This document shows, one piece after another, positions 1 to 8,704 of a DNA stretch of 50,912 nt. Source of the stretch: an uncultured Pelagibacteraceae bacterium (lineage in GTDB: Bacteria; Pseudomonadota; Alphaproteobacteria; Pelagibacterales; Pelagibacteraceae). Below the pieces are notes generated by a model that was given only the letters and a program-made list of their open reading frames with translations, ran no database searches and was not told the DNA's origin. Positions within the stretch are counted from its first letter, which is position 1, and the number at the start of each line of letters is the position of its first letter. The stretch covers positions 1 through 50,912 of the forward strand of contig CACMJW010000008.1 in NCBI GenBank assembly GCA_902614125.1. The letters run 5' to 3'. The translations under genes and the position numbers were made by a program.

Positions 1-272
1 AAATCTTCATCATTATAAATTATGTTTAATTTATATTTGAATGGTTTTAGAGACGCCTTTTTAGGAAGTGGAATTGTTAAAAAAACCTTATCATCTTTAA
101 AAATTTTTTTTGAGGGGTCATTTACAATTTTATTATTAATACTAAGATTTCCATTTATTATAAGGTTTTTGACCCTGGTTCTGCTAAGAGAATCATTTTT
201 TTTAGCTATTACTAAATCAATTCTTTGTCCGTGTAATTCTTCCTCCACAACTAAATTAATGATATTTTTCAT
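1..272 (-). CDS. rluD: RluD-like 23S rRNA pseudouridine synthase, N-terminal part (cut by window edge)
   Basis: Reading leftwards from an ATG at 272-270, about 90 residues are visible before the window ends. The first 60 or so form an S4 RNA-binding domain (GQRIDLVIAKK, then SRTRVKNLIINGNLSINNK). This is followed by a basic linker and YNDED, where the RluA/RluD catalytic domain normally begins (family consensus YEDED). Such enzymes convert uridines in 23S rRNA helix 69 to pseudouridine. The catalytic Asp region lies outside the window, so RluD cannot be told from RluC or RluA paralogues with certainty. An S4 domain favours RluC/RluD over RluA. It is divergent from the downstream tRNA-Arg. Confidence 0.8.
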   Translation of the reverse strand, partial: MKNIINLVVEEELHGQRIDLVIAKKNDSLSRTRVKNLIINGNLSINNKIVNDPSKKIFKDDKVFLTIPLPKKASLKPFKYKLNIIYNDED

Positions 273-285
273 TTATTGATATAAT
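256..285 (+). promoter_or_regulatory. Predicted promoter of tRNA-Arg
   Basis: A perfect TATAAT lies at 280-285, ten bases before the first tRNA base at 296, which places the expected start of transcription near 292. A weak -35 candidate (TTAATG, 256-261) sits 18 bases upstream, inside the start of the divergent rluD gene. Only the -10 box is convincing. Confidence 0.5.
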
Positions 286-295
286 AGTACATAAT

Positions 296-372
296 GCGCT
301 CGTAGCTCAACTGGATAGAGCGCCAGATTTCGGCTCTGGAGGTTCAGGGTTCGACTCCTTGCGGGCGCGCCA
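296..372 (+). tRNA. tRNA-Arg (anticodon TCG), CCA encoded
   Basis: A full cloverleaf can be folded by eye. The acceptor GCGCTCG pairs with CGGGCGC with one G-U pair. The D stem is GCTC/GAGC, the anticodon stem CCAGA/TCTGG with loop TTTCGGC, and the T stem CAGGG/CCTTG with loop TTCGACT. The discriminator is G, followed by an encoded CCA. Positions 34-36 read TCG, so it decodes CGA and probably other CGN arginine codons. The stop codon of the convergent ABC permease gene begins at the next base. Confidence 0.95.
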
Positions 373-1164
373 TTATTCACCAATATTTATTAGTGTGCCT
401 TTCTCTCGTGCTTTATTAAATGAGTAAAAAAATAAAGTAATTGAAATAATGATATAAACCATATTTAACAAATAAGCCTCTATTAAATTTGATATATCAA
501 CTGTATTATTTATTAATATGTTTCTTGCCTCTTCAAAAATATAAACAAGTGGTAACATATAAGCTATTTTTTGAAAAATCTCTGGAAGAATCTCAATTGG
601 GTAATATATACAACCAAATGGAGCTAATAAAAACATAGTTGACCAAGCAATATTTTCAAACGAAGGTCCAAATCTTAGAAGCCCTGCTGATACTAAAATT
701 CCCAATGTAATCCCAAATATATAAAGACTTAAAAAAAGAAAAAATAGATAAATTCCAAGTTCTAAGATTGAAATTCCAAATAGTGGAGAAGTTAATAATA
801 CAGCAGGTATTAAACCAATTAATGCTCGCACCAAAGCAGTGAAAATTAGTGAGGTTAGAATTTCACTAATTTTCATTGGAGCTATAAAGAGATTTGTAAA
901 GTTTCTGCTCCAAATTTCTTCAAGGAATAACATGTTAAAACCAATACTTGTTCTAAATAAAAAATCATAAAGTATTGCACATGTTAATATAACACCAACT
1001 GCATTGTTGTAATAAGTAGTATGAGATGCAAAAAAATTTGAAATAAAACCCCACAATGTAATTTGAATTGATGGCCAGTAGATTAAATCCAGTATTCTTG
1101 GAAATGATCTAGTGATTAAATAAAAATGCCTTAAAAATAACCCATACATTTTAATTATGCTCAT
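373..1164 (-). CDS. ABC-2 type transporter permease
   Basis: This 263-residue, highly hydrophobic protein has about six membrane segments. It also has the ABC-2 permease pattern of an N-terminal cytoplasmic helix, a segment around residues 90-115 (SRNFTNLFIAPMKISEILTS) typical of NodJ/DrrB-like permeases, and a late loop ending in ILPEIFQKIAYMLPLVYIFE. It would form the membrane channel of an exporter with the ATPase encoded immediately upstream. The two genes overlap by 14 bases (1151-1164), which implies translational coupling. The substrate cannot be told from sequence: NodIJ-like, drug or polysaccharide export are all possible. Confidence 0.85.
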   Translation of the reverse strand: MSIIKMYGLFLRHFYLITRSFPRILDLIYWPSIQITLWGFISNFFASHTTYYNNAVGVILTCAILYDFLFRTSIGFNMLFLEEIWSRNFTNLFIAPMKISEILTSLIFTALVRALIGLIPAVLLTSPLFGISILELGIYLFFLFLSLYIFGITLGILVSAGLLRFGPSFENIAWSTMFLLAPFGCIYYPIEILPEIFQKIAYMLPLVYIFEEARNILINNTVDISNLIEAYLLNMVYIIISITLFFYSFNKAREKGTLINIGE

Positions 1165-1888
1165 TAGGTTTCCTTGAAAGTTTTAAAAATACTTCCTCTA
1201 AATTTTTTCTACCATGTTTCTCTATAAGGTCAGCAGGACTCCCACTGTCAACAATTATCCCATCTTTCATCATCAAAATTGATTTGCATAATCTAGTGAC
1301 TTCATTCATGTTATGTGAAGCAAGCAAAATAGATATTTTTTTTTCTTTCTTATAATCTTCTAAAAAAGATCTTATAAAATCACCAATTTCTGGATCTAGA
1401 GATGCTGTAGGCTCATCTAATAATAGCACCTTAGGATCATTTATTAATGATTTTGCTAAACTCGCTCTATTCTTTTGTCCAGATGAAAGTTCACCAGTTA
1501 TTCGGTTTAGTATATCACTTAAACGAAGTTTTGATGTCAGGTAGTCAATTCTATTATTTAAATTTTTAATTTTATAAAGTTTTCCAAAGACAATTAAATT
1601 TTGTTTCACAGTTAATTTTTTTGGAAGTTCAATATAGGGGGATATGAAATTAATTTTTTGAAGTATTTTAATTCTATCTTCCTCTATTTTATCGCCCTCA
1701 ATTAAAATTTCTCCACTTGTTGGTTTTAGTAAACCTAACATCATACCAATAGTAGTTGTTTTTCCAGAACCATTTGGGCCTAAAAGGCCTAAAATTTCAT
1801 TCTCATTTATTTTAAATGATATTGATTTTACAGCTTGCTTATCACCATAGTTTTTTTTTAGATTTTGTACTTCAACTAAAGTTTTCAT
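1151..1888 (-). CDS. ABC transporter ATP-binding protein (ABC-2/DrrA-NodI type)
   Basis: This 245-residue cytoplasmic ATPase carries all ABC motifs. Walker A is GPNGSGKT at residues 37-44, the signature LSSGQ is near residues 135-139, Walker B LLLDEP is followed by a D-loop TASLD, and an H-loop histidine lies in LLASHNMNEV. It powers the ABC-2 permease encoded next to it (14-base overlap). Its start overlaps the end of the Sua5 gene by 4 bases (1885-1888), so all three genes read as one transcription unit beginning at the Sua5 promoter. The specific substrate is unknown. Confidence 0.92.
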   Translation of the reverse strand: MKTLVEVQNLKKNYGDKQAVKSISFKINENEILGLLGPNGSGKTTTIGMMLGLLKPTSGEILIEGDKIEEDRIKILQKINFISPYIELPKKLTVKQNLIVFGKLYKIKNLNNRIDYLTSKLRLSDILNRITGELSSGQKNRASLAKSLINDPKVLLLDEPTASLDPEIGDFIRSFLEDYKKEKKISILLASHNMNEVTRLCKSILMMKDGIIVDSGSPADLIEKHGRKNLEEVFLKLSRKPNEHN

Positions 1889-2814
1889 TTTTTTACAGCT
1901 GCACGTAACAATCTATCATTAATTGCCTCACCGATACCTCGATTAGGAATTCTCTCGATAGAGATTTGTTTAAAACCTTTTTTTTTAACTTTTCTTAATG
2001 TTTTATATAAATTTCTCGCTACTTCCTTTAAATTTTTATTTTTACTTAGGTAAAAAAAATTTTTATTTGATTTAATTCTTTTTGAAATTAATAAGAAAGC
2101 TTCAAATTTTTTTGGTCTTTTAATGTTTAGTCTTATAGGCAAACCCGGTGAGTAGTGAATTCTTCCCTGCCCGGGCATTACTATATCTTTTTTTTTGTTA
2201 GTTCTTTTTTTAATTAAATATTTTTCTATTTTACTTCTTTCTAGACTGCCTAATCTCAATATTTTTTGATTACCTACTAAATTAACTATTGTAGATTCTA
2301 GGCCCTCTTTTGACTTCCCACCATCTAAGACAAATTTGATTTTTTTCCCAAACTCTTCAATCACATCGGTTTTACATACAGCACTAATACTCTTAGAAAT
2401 ATTAGCACTAGGTGCAGCTAAAGGAAAATTTAAATTTTTTAATAGTTTTCTAGCGATTTTGTGTTTTGGGAAGCGAACTGCAATAGTATTTTTATTATTA
2501 GTAACATTATTTGAAATTTTACTTTTTTCTTTTAACTCCAAGACAAAGGTTATGGGTCCAGGACAAAACTTTGAATATAGACTCAAAAATTGATTGTCAA
2601 TTTTACAATCATTTTTTAGATCTTTTAAATTATAATAATGAACAATAAGAGGATTTTTTCTTGGTCTTTTTTTTAATTTAAAAATCTTATCTGTTGCTTT
2701 ATCTGAGTAAGCATTCGCCGCTAAACCATAAACTGTCTCTGTAGGAATTCCAATACACTCATTTTTATTGAGATATTTTACTGCTTTTTTAATATTTGAA
2801 AGATTGATATTCAT
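1885..2814 (-). CDS. tsaC: L-threonylcarbamoyladenylate synthase (Sua5/YrdC/YwlC family)
   Basis: This enzyme makes threonylcarbamoyl-AMP from threonine, bicarbonate and ATP, the first step of the t6A37 modification of ANN-decoding tRNAs. The YrdC domain spans roughly residues 8-200: PTETVYGLAANA, then KKRPRKNPLIVH (substrate-binding basic motif), then LAAPSANIS and GLESTIVNL. A C-terminal extension (about residues 215-309, containing PGQGRIHYSPGLP) makes it a long Sua5-type protein rather than the short TsaC form. The PGxxxxHYxP linker seen here is typical of Sua5. The ATG at 2814 lies inside a palindromic divergent promoter shared with xseB. It probably leads the operon with the two ABC genes. 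Confidence 0.9.
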   Translation of the reverse strand: MNINLSNIKKAVKYLNKNECIGIPTETVYGLAANAYSDKATDKIFKLKKRPRKNPLIVHYYNLKDLKNDCKIDNQFLSLYSKFCPGPITFVLELKEKSKISNNVTNNKNTIAVRFPKHKIARKLLKNLNFPLAAPSANISKSISAVCKTDVIEEFGKKIKFVLDGGKSKEGLESTIVNLVGNQKILRLGSLERSKIEKYLIKKRTNKKKDIVMPGQGRIHYSPGLPIRLNIKRPKKFEAFLLISKRIKSNKNFFYLSKNKNLKEVARNLYKTLRKVKKKGFKQISIERIPNRGIGEAINDRLLRAAVKK

Positions 2815-2840
2815 ATAATATTACCAACTATTATATGAAT
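2809..2840. promoter_or_regulatory. Symmetric divergent promoter / inverted repeat covering both start codons
   Basis: ATTCATATAATA (2809-2820) and TATTATATGAAT (2829-2840) are perfect 12-base inverted arms around the 8-base spacer TTACCAAC. Each arm contains one start codon: Sua5 on the minus strand (2814-2812) and xseB on the plus strand (2835-2837). Each arm also carries a TATAAT for the opposite direction: plus strand at 2814-2819 and minus strand at 2835-2830. Transcription would start about 9 bases before each ATG. The repeat is seen directly; promoter function is inferred. Confidence 0.55.
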
Positions 2841-3086
2841 GAAAAAAATTTGCCAGATGATATTAATTCAAAAACTTTGAATGAGTTAACAGAAATTGCT
2901 AATAAAATTATTCAAAATTTAGAAAATCAAAAAAATTTAGAAGAGTCACTAGATGAATATCAAAAACTTATTAGATTAAATAATTTAATTGAAAAAAAAT
3001 TCCAAAAATCCTCTAAAGAAATTTCAGAGTCAGCAAAATTTAAAATCAACGAAATATCGATTAAAAATGCAAAAAAGATTAAATAA
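2835..3086 (+). CDS. xseB: Exodeoxyribonuclease VII small subunit
   Basis: This small 83-residue acidic helical protein has the XseB pattern: a helix NELTEIANKIIQNLEN, then NLEESLDEYQKLIRLNNLIEKK, matching the family's LE..LE.SL..YE.G..L. It would bind the large XseA subunit to form exonuclease VII, which degrades single-stranded DNA. xseA is not in the window. The XseB-IspA-Dxs order is a common proteobacterial arrangement and supports the call. Its end overlaps the start of ispA by 20 bases (3067-3086) in another frame. Confidence 0.85.
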   Translation: MNEKNLPDDINSKTLNELTEIANKIIQNLENQKNLEESLDEYQKLIRLNNLIEKKFQKSSKEISESAKFKINEISIKNAKKIK

Positions 3087-3936
3087 AATTGTAATAGATA
3101 CGAATAATTTTCTTAAAAAATATTTAAAAAAACAAAATAAAACTGATTTAATTAAACCAATGTCTTATGGCCTATTTTCAGGCGGTAAGAAGATAAGATC
3201 AAAAATAATTTATGATATTGGAAGTATATTTAAAATAAATTATAGATCTGTAATCCATATTGGAGCTGCGGTTGAGTGCATACACGCTTATTCACTTATT
3301 CATGATGATTTGCCTTGCATGGATGATGATGATTTTAGAAGGGGAAAATTAAGTACACATAAAAAATTTGGTGAATCTACAGCGGTTTTAGCAGGGAATT
3401 CCCTTCTAACCTTAGCCTTTGAAATTTTGTCAGATAAAATTTTAAATATTAATGATAAAAAAAAAAATTTATTAATTAATTCAATATCAAAATGTTCTGG
3501 TCATGAAGGCGTGGCTGGAGGACAGTTTTCAGATTTAAATTTTGAAAAAAAAAAAATACCATTAAATAAAATTATAGATATGCAAATTAAAAAAACTGGT
3601 AAATTATTTTCTTTTTGTTGTTTGGCACCAGTTATTGTTTCTGGAAAATTTAAAGAAATAAAAAAATTTGAAAAAATAGGAGAAAAAATTGGACTTTTAT
3701 TTCAAATTGCTGATGATTTAATTGATTATAATGGAAATATGCAAATTGCTGGTAAAAAAACTCAAAAAGATTTAGCGAGGGGTAAGGCAACTATTATTCG
3801 CGTTTTAGGACAACAAAATTCAATAAAGTATGCCAATATTCTTAAAGAAGAAATTTTTGCCACATTAAAAAAATATGGTAAAAATTCTAATAATTTAAAG
3901 GCATCTGTTAAATATATTTTAAATAGAAATAAGTAA
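3067..3936 (+). CDS. ispA: Short-chain polyprenyl diphosphate synthase (farnesyl/geranyl type)
   Basis: It condenses IPP with DMAPP/GPP to give C10-C15 prenyl diphosphates. The ATG at 3067 is chosen, giving 289 residues, close to the usual IspA length. An in-frame ATG at 2989 would add 26 lysine-rich residues that only mirror the xseB sequence in another frame. The first Asp-rich motif HDDLPCMDDDD starts at residue 79, with the two-residue insertion typical of bacterial FPP synthases. GGKKIRS precedes it, and the second motif DDLID is at residues 216-220. It sits between xseB (20-base overlap) and dxs (no gap), so supply and use of IPP/DMAPP are co-expressed. The exact product chain length cannot be fixed by eye. 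Confidence 0.9.
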   Translation: MQKRLNKIVIDTNNFLKKYLKKQNKTDLIKPMSYGLFSGGKKIRSKIIYDIGSIFKINYRSVIHIGAAVECIHAYSLIHDDLPCMDDDDFRRGKLSTHKKFGESTAVLAGNSLLTLAFEILSDKILNINDKKKNLLINSISKCSGHEGVAGGQFSDLNFEKKKIPLNKIIDMQIKKTGKLFSFCCLAPVIVSGKFKEIKKFEKIGEKIGLLFQIADDLIDYNGNMQIAGKKTQKDLARGKATIIRVLGQQNSIKYANILKEEIFATLKKYGKNSNNLKASVKYILNRNK

Positions 3937-5847
3937 ATGAGCAAAACAAAATTCTTAAATAAAATTAATTTTCCAACAGATTTGAAACAGTTGAATCATT
4001 CTGAACTTAAAATACTTAAGGATGAGTTAAGAGAGGAAATGATAAATGCGGTATCAGAAACTGGTGGTCATTTAGGTGCGGGTCTTGGAGTTGTAGAGTT
4101 AACAGTAGCTTTACATTATATTTTTGATACACCAAAAGATAAAATTATTTGGGATGTTGGACATCAATCTTATCCTCACAAAATATTAACTGGAAGAAAA
4201 GATAAGATTAAAACTCTTAGACAAGGCAATGGCTTATCAGGTTTTACAAAAAGATTAGAAAGTGAGTTTGATCCATTTGGTGCAGCACACAGCTCGACTT
4301 CAATATCTGCTGGATTAGGAATAGCAACTGCAAATAAACTTTCAAATAAATCAGAAGAGGTAGTTGCTGTAATAGGAGATGGAGCAATGAGTGCTGGAAT
4401 GGCATATGAGGCTATGAATAATGCCGGTGCATCAAAAACAAAAATGATAGTTATTTTAAATGATAATGATATGTCGATTGCAAAACCCGTTGGTGCAATG
4501 AAGTCTTATCTAGCAAAAATTTTTTCAGGAAAAATTTATTTTAACTTTAGAGAAACATTAAAATTAATTTTTTCATCATTTTCAAAAAGATTTAGTAAAA
4601 AAGCTGGCGAAGCAGAGGATTTTCTTAGATCAGTTGTTACTGGTGGAACTTTGTTTAATTCATTAGGTTTTTATTACATTGGACCAATAGATGGACACGA
4701 TTTGGATGTTTTGCTACCTGTATTAAAAAATGCAAAAGAGTCAAAACATAAAGGACCAATATTAATTCACATTAAAACACAAAAAGGGAAAGGTTACAGT
4801 TTCGCAGAAAAGTCAGAGGATAAATATCATGGGGTATCTAAGTTTAATATAAAAACAGGCATACAGCAAAAAAGTGTTTCAAAAGCGCCATCTTATACAA
4901 AAGTATATGCAAATACTCTTGTTAAGCATGCTGAAAATGACAGCAAAATAATTGGTATAACTGCCGCGATGCCTTCAGGTACAGGAATGGATATTTTTGG
5001 AAATAAATTTCCTAATAGAATGTTTGATGTGGGAATAGCAGAACAACATGCGGTAACTTTTGCTGCCGGTCTAGCAACAGAAGGTTATAAGCCTTATGCA
5101 TCAATATATTCTACTTTTTTACAGAGGGCTTATGACCAAGTGGTACATGATGTTGCAATTCAAAGTTTACCAGTAAGATTTGCAATAGATAGAGCAGGTC
5201 TCGTGGGAGCAGATGGCCCAACACATGCTGGATCTTTTGATATAACATATTTGGCTACTCTACCAAATTTTATTGTTATGGCAGCTAGCGATGAGGCAGA
5301 ATTGGTAAAAATGATAAACACGTCAGTAGAAATTAATGATAAACCATGTGCATTTAGATATCCCAGAGGAAATGGCACTGGAGTTCAGTTACCTGATATA
5401 AGTGAGAAAATCCAAATAGGAAAAGCAAAAGTTGTTAGAGAAGGAAAGAAAATTGCTATTTTGAATTTTGGAGCAAGATTAAATGAATGTTTAATTGCTG
5501 AAGAAAATTTGAGAAAAAAAGGAGTTAATGCAAGTATCGTAGATGCACGTTTTGCCAAACCTCTTGATGAAAACTTAGTTTGGCAATTAGCAACAAATCA
5601 TGAGGTGATAATTACAATTGAAGAAGGATCTATAGGTGGTTTTGGGGCACACGTAAGTAATTTTTTAAATGATAAAAATCTTTTAGATTCAAATCTTAAA
5701 TTTAGATCAATGATACTCCCAGACAAGTTTATAGATCAAGATAAGCCTGAAAATATGTATAAATCTGCTGGACTGGATGCTTTATCTATTGAAAATAAAG
5801 TACTAGAAGTTTTAAATTCAAAAGTAATAGTAAAAAAGATTAATTAG
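3937..5847 (+). CDS. dxs: 1-deoxy-D-xylulose-5-phosphate synthase
   Basis: The 636 residues match the usual DXS length (about 620-640). It condenses pyruvate and glyceraldehyde-3-phosphate, the entry step of the MEP isoprenoid pathway, and uses thiamine diphosphate. Visible residues are His45 in [14 protein letters not shown], the TPP/Mg motif GDGAMSAG with Asp148 and its partner Asn in LNDNDMSI, and the catalytic Glu369 in [28 protein letters not shown] and the C-terminal transketolase domain follow. The ATG follows the ispA stop codon with no gap. The 3' end overlaps convergent aroC by 3 bases (5845-5847), leaving no room for a separate terminator. Confidence 0.97.
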   Translation: MSKTKFLNKINFPTDLKQLNHSELKILKDELREEMINAVSETGGHLGAGLGVVELTVALHYIFDTPKDKIIWDVGHQSYPHKILTGRKDKIKTLRQGNGLSGFTKRLESEFDPFGAAHSSTSISAGLGIATANKLSNKSEEVVAVIGDGAMSAGMAYEAMNNAGASKTKMIVILNDNDMSIAKPVGAMKSYLAKIFSGKIYFNFRETLKLIFSSFSKRFSKKAGEAEDFLRSVVTGGTLFNSLGFYYIGPIDGHDLDVLLPVLKNAKESKHKGPILIHIKTQKGKGYSFAEKSEDKYHGVSKFNIKTGIQQKSVSKAPSYTKVYANTLVKHAENDSKIIGITAAMPSGTGMDIFGNKFPNRMFDVGIAEQHAVTFAAGLATEGYKPYASIYSTFLQRAYDQVVHDVAIQSLPVRFAIDRAGLVGADGPTHAGSFDITYLATLPNFIVMAASDEAELVKMINTSVEINDKPCAFRYPRGNGTGVQLPDISEKIQIGKAKVVREGKKIAILNFGARLNECLIAEENLRKKGVNASIVDARFAKPLDENLVWQLATNHEVIITIEEGSIGGFGAHVSNFLNDKNLLDSNLKFRSMILPDKFIDQDKPENMYKSAGLDALSIENKVLEVLNSKVIVKKIN

Positions 5848-6929
5848 TTTCCACATTGAGCTTTATTTAGCAAGTAGTGATCAAGTATTACACAATGCAT
5901 CATAGCCTCTCCTATAGGAACGGCTCTTATCCCTACGCAAGGATCATGTCGGCCTTTAACAGATATAGTTGTATTTTTCCCAAACTTATCAATTGTTTTT
6001 CTAGTAGATAATATCGATGAAGTCGGTTTGACAGCAAATGATACAATTATATCTTGACCACTTGATATACCGCCCAAAATACCGCCAGCATTGTTCGAAT
6101 TGAATTTTGTAGATTTCCCTCTTTGATTAATTTCATCTGAATTTTCTTCACCTGTCAATTGAGCAGAATTCATTCCAGATCCTATGTTTACTCCCTTTAC
6201 AGCATTGATGCTCATCATAGCTGATGCAAGGTCCATATCTAATTTTGAATAAATTGGCGCCCCTAATCCTACAGGTACTCCCTTAGCTCTGATTTCAATA
6301 ATTGCTCCACAAGATGATCCTGCTTTTCTTATACCAAGTAAATATTTTTCCCAAAGCTTTAGCACAGATTTATCTGGACAAAATAATTGATTTTTTTTGA
6401 TAAATTTTTCGTTCCAATTTTCTGGATTAGATCCTAAGATTCCTAATTGAGTTACTCCTCCAACAACATCATATTTTTTTCCTAGAATAAATTTTAATAT
6501 TTGTTTTGCTATACCTCCTGCTGCAACCCTAGAGGCTGTCTCTCTTGCAGATTGTCTTCCTCCTCCTCTATAATCTCTAATTCCATATTTTTTAAAATAG
6601 GTAAAATCTGCATGTCCTGGCCTAAATTTATTTTTAATATTTCCATAGTCTTTAGATCTCATATCTTTATTATAAATTATCATTGAAATCGGAGTTCCAG
6701 TTGTTTTGCCTTCAAAAATACCAGATAAAATTTCAACTCTATCATCTTCTTTTCTTTGAGTTGTAAATTTTGATTGACCAGGTTTTCTTTTATTTAAATC
6801 TTTCTGAATTTCGTCAATATTTATTTTGATATTAGGTGGGCAACCATCGACTACACATCCAATTGCTGGTCCATGAGACTCTCCCCAAGTCGTGAATCTA
6901 AATATTTTCCCAAAGGTATTAAATGACAT
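5844..6929 (-). CDS. aroC: Chorismate synthase
   Basis: This 361-residue flavin-dependent lyase makes chorismate from EPSP, the last step of the shikimate pathway. All three family signatures are present: [17 protein letters not shown] near the start, [18 protein letters not shown] near residue 120, and [17 protein letters not shown] near the C-terminus. The first His (GESHG) and the late His (RHDPC) are conserved active-site residues. The minus-strand box TATAAT (6941-6936) would start transcription at or within one base of the ATG, so the mRNA may be leaderless. Gene ends overlap with dxs. Confidence 0.97.
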   Translation of the reverse strand: MSFNTFGKIFRFTTWGESHGPAIGCVVDGCPPNIKINIDEIQKDLNKRKPGQSKFTTQRKEDDRVEILSGIFEGKTTGTPISMIIYNKDMRSKDYGNIKNKFRPGHADFTYFKKYGIRDYRGGGRQSARETASRVAAGGIAKQILKFILGKKYDVVGGVTQLGILGSNPENWNEKFIKKNQLFCPDKSVLKLWEKYLLGIRKAGSSCGAIIEIRAKGVPVGLGAPIYSKLDMDLASAMMSINAVKGVNIGSGMNSAQLTGEENSDEINQRGKSTKFNSNNAGGILGGISSGQDIIVSFAVKPTSSILSTRKTIDKFGKNTTISVKGRHDPCVGIRAVPIGEAMMHCVILDHYLLNKAQCGN

Positions 6930-6961
6930 ATATTTATTATATAAGTTATTTTGTTAAAATT
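6930..6961. promoter_or_regulatory. 32-base divergent promoter region between aroC and pdxH
   Basis: Only 32 bases separate the two start codons. The minus strand has TATAAT at 6941-6936, seven bases before the aroC ATG. The plus strand has TATAAG at 6940-6945, about 17 bases before the pdxH ATG at 6962. The two boxes overlap, so the two promoters probably exclude or influence each other. Their -35 regions would lie inside the neighbouring coding sequences. No Shine-Dalgarno sequence is seen for either gene. Confidence 0.4.
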
Positions 6962-7585
6962 ATGAACGAAAAAAACTCTTTTGGTCTAGATATATGTTTT
7001 GGTGAAAAAAATAATCCATTTGAATTATTTAAGGAATGGTTTGATGAAGCAAAAAAAACAGAGTTAAATGACCCAAATGCAGTTGCACTAGGCACATCAG
7101 ATGACCGTGGATACACTTCGGTCAGAATGGTTTTATTAAAAGATTTTAATGAGACAGGGTTTGTTTTTTATACAAATTTTAACAGTGCTAAAGGATTAGC
7201 TATTAAAAAAAATCCAAATATATCAATGTGTTTTCATTGGAAAAGTTTACTTAGGCAAATAAGGATCGAAGGTGCAGCTGAACAAGTTTCTGATACTGAG
7301 GCAGACGAATATTATTCCTCTAGAAAATATGAAAGCAGAATTGGTGCTTGGGCATCAAATCAAAGCTCAGAAATTTCAAATCGAAAAGAGCTTACAGAGT
7401 CGATTAGAAACTTTAAATCCAAATATCCTGAACAAAATAATGTCCCAAGACCAAAACATTGGTCAGGATGGCGGTTAAAGCCGAGGTCAATAGAATTCTG
7501 GCTAGATGGTGAATTTAGAATACATGAGAGACTGAAATATATTAAAGAAAAAAAGGATTGGAAAAAAATTTTATTATCTCCTTAA
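6962..7585 (+). CDS. pdxH: Pyridoxamine/pyridoxine 5'-phosphate oxidase
   Basis: This FMN-dependent enzyme forms pyridoxal 5'-phosphate. Starting at 6962 gives 207 residues, the normal family size. An upstream in-frame ATG at 6923 would add a stretch translated from the divergent promoter and overlapping aroC. Visible family motifs are PNAVALGTSDDRGYTSVRMV, FVFYTNFNSAKG, MCFHWKSLLRQIRIEG, YYSSRKYESRIGAWAS and the C-terminal PKHWSGWRLKPRSIEFW followed by RIHERL. All FMN and PLP contact segments appear intact. It overlaps the convergent ispB gene by 4 bases. Confidence 0.95.
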   Translation: MNEKNSFGLDICFGEKNNPFELFKEWFDEAKKTELNDPNAVALGTSDDRGYTSVRMVLLKDFNETGFVFYTNFNSAKGLAIKKNPNISMCFHWKSLLRQIRIEGAAEQVSDTEADEYYSSRKYESRIGAWASNQSSEISNRKELTESIRNFKSKYPEQNNVPRPKHWSGWRLKPRSIEFWLDGEFRIHERLKYIKEKKDWKKILLSP

Positions 7586-8595
7586 AAATTTCTTTCTAAA
7601 CTAAATGATGTCAAATTTTTAAGAATATTTTTATCTTGGTTCTCCTCGAAGATTGACAATGAGTTAGATGCTAAGTTTATAAAATATTCAGCTTTTTTAT
7701 AGCACTCATTTATAATTTTATATTTTTTTATTTTCTCAAGAGTATTTTTGAATTCATTTTCATCTCTATTTTGTTTTTCAAATAAATTTTTCAAATATTT
7801 TTTTTCTTCACTTGAACACCTTTGATATAACAATATTATTGGTAAAGTAATTTTTCCCTCATAAAAATCATTACCTATTTTTTTTCCAAATAATTTAAGT
7901 TCTGAATTATAATCTAAAGCATCGTCTGCTATTTGAAATGTAAGACCTAAATTTTTTCCATAAAACTCTAAAGCTTCTTTGTATTTATTATCTCTATTCG
8001 CCAATATTGCCCCAACTTTAGTAGATGCTGAAAAAAGTGCTGCAGTTTTCAAAGAAATAATTTTTAGGTATGTTTCTTCGAGCATATCTATCTCTCCGTG
8101 ATGCTGAAGTTGTAACACTTCTCCTTGTGCAATTTCTGAAGAAGTAGAAGAAAGTAGTTTTAAAATTTCTAGGCTTCCATCTTCTACCATCATTTCGAAA
8201 CATCTGCTAAGCAGATAATCTCCAACTAAAATAGAGGATTTGTTTCCCCAGACAGTATTGAGTGTTTCTTTGTTTCTTCTAACAAGCGCGTTATCAATAA
8301 CATCATCATGCATCAAAGTTGCAGCGTGAATTAATTCTACACATGCTGCAAGGTTTATATCTCTGCCACCTTTTGAGTATCCACAAAGTTTTGAACTAGA
8401 TAAAGTTAAAAGGGCTCTTAATTTCTTTCCACCTGTATCCAAATGATAGTCCGTCATATTTTGAATTAAATCAACTTTACTTGTTAATTTTGATGATATT
8501 TTTTCATTGACCAATATAAGTTTATCCTCGACAGACTTAAGTAAGTCCGAATATGAGTTGTTAATTGTCTTTTTTAATTGAACTACAGATCCCAT
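7582..8595 (-). CDS. ispB: Long-chain polyprenyl diphosphate synthase (quinone side chain)
   Basis: This 337-residue trans-prenyltransferase extends FPP with IPP to the C40-C50 tail of ubiquinone. GGKKLRALL is at residues 55-63. The first motif is HDDVIDNALVRR (DD97-98, D101), without the two-residue insertion, as in long-chain enzymes. The second motif is DDALDY at residues 224-229. Length and motifs separate it from the shorter IspA in the same window. Chain length (octa-, nona- or decaprenyl) is not predictable by eye. It is transcribed alone, divergent from the S49 peptidase gene. Confidence 0.92.
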   Translation of the reverse strand: MGSVVQLKKTINNSYSDLLKSVEDKLILVNEKISSKLTSKVDLIQNMTDYHLDTGGKKLRALLTLSSSKLCGYSKGGRDINLAACVELIHAATLMHDDVIDNALVRRNKETLNTVWGNKSSILVGDYLLSRCFEMMVEDGSLEILKLLSSTSSEIAQGEVLQLQHHGEIDMLEETYLKIISLKTAALFSASTKVGAILANRDNKYKEALEFYGKNLGLTFQIADDALDYNSELKLFGKKIGNDFYEGKITLPIILLYQRCSSEEKKYLKNLFEKQNRDENEFKNTLEKIKKYKIINECYKKAEYFINLASNSLSIFEENQDKNILKNLTSFSLERNF

Positions 8596-8637
8596 AGATC
8601 GAAAATATTACATTAAGTTTATTATAATACTTATCAA

Positions 8638-8665
8638 TTGACGCACCTATTTCTTCAACTATAAG
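8638..8665 (+). promoter_or_regulatory. Predicted promoter of the S49 peptidase-glyQS-ppdK unit
   Basis: TTGACG (8638-8643) and TATAAG (8660-8665) are separated by 16 bases, the best sigma-70-like pair in the 109-base ispB/peptidase gap. Transcription would start near 8672, about 33 bases before the ATG at 8705. The prediction is from consensus only. Confidence 0.5.
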
Positions 8666-8704
8666 TATGCTTTATTAATATCGAAATTTTTAATAAGCAT
8701 ATTT

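Noticed and set aside
22..279. Plus-strand open frame of 85 codons before tRNA-Arg
   Set aside because: It is antisense to the clearly recognisable S4 domain of the RluD-like gene on the minus strand.
2989..3066. Upstream in-frame ATG extending IspA by 26 residues
   Set aside because: The added part is lysine-rich, has no family similarity and lies inside xseB in another frame; the ATG at 3067 gives the normal length.
3541..3556. Long A runs in ispA and elsewhere as possible frameshift or slippage sites
   Set aside because: The reading frames stay open across all of them with intact downstream motifs, so no frameshift is needed.
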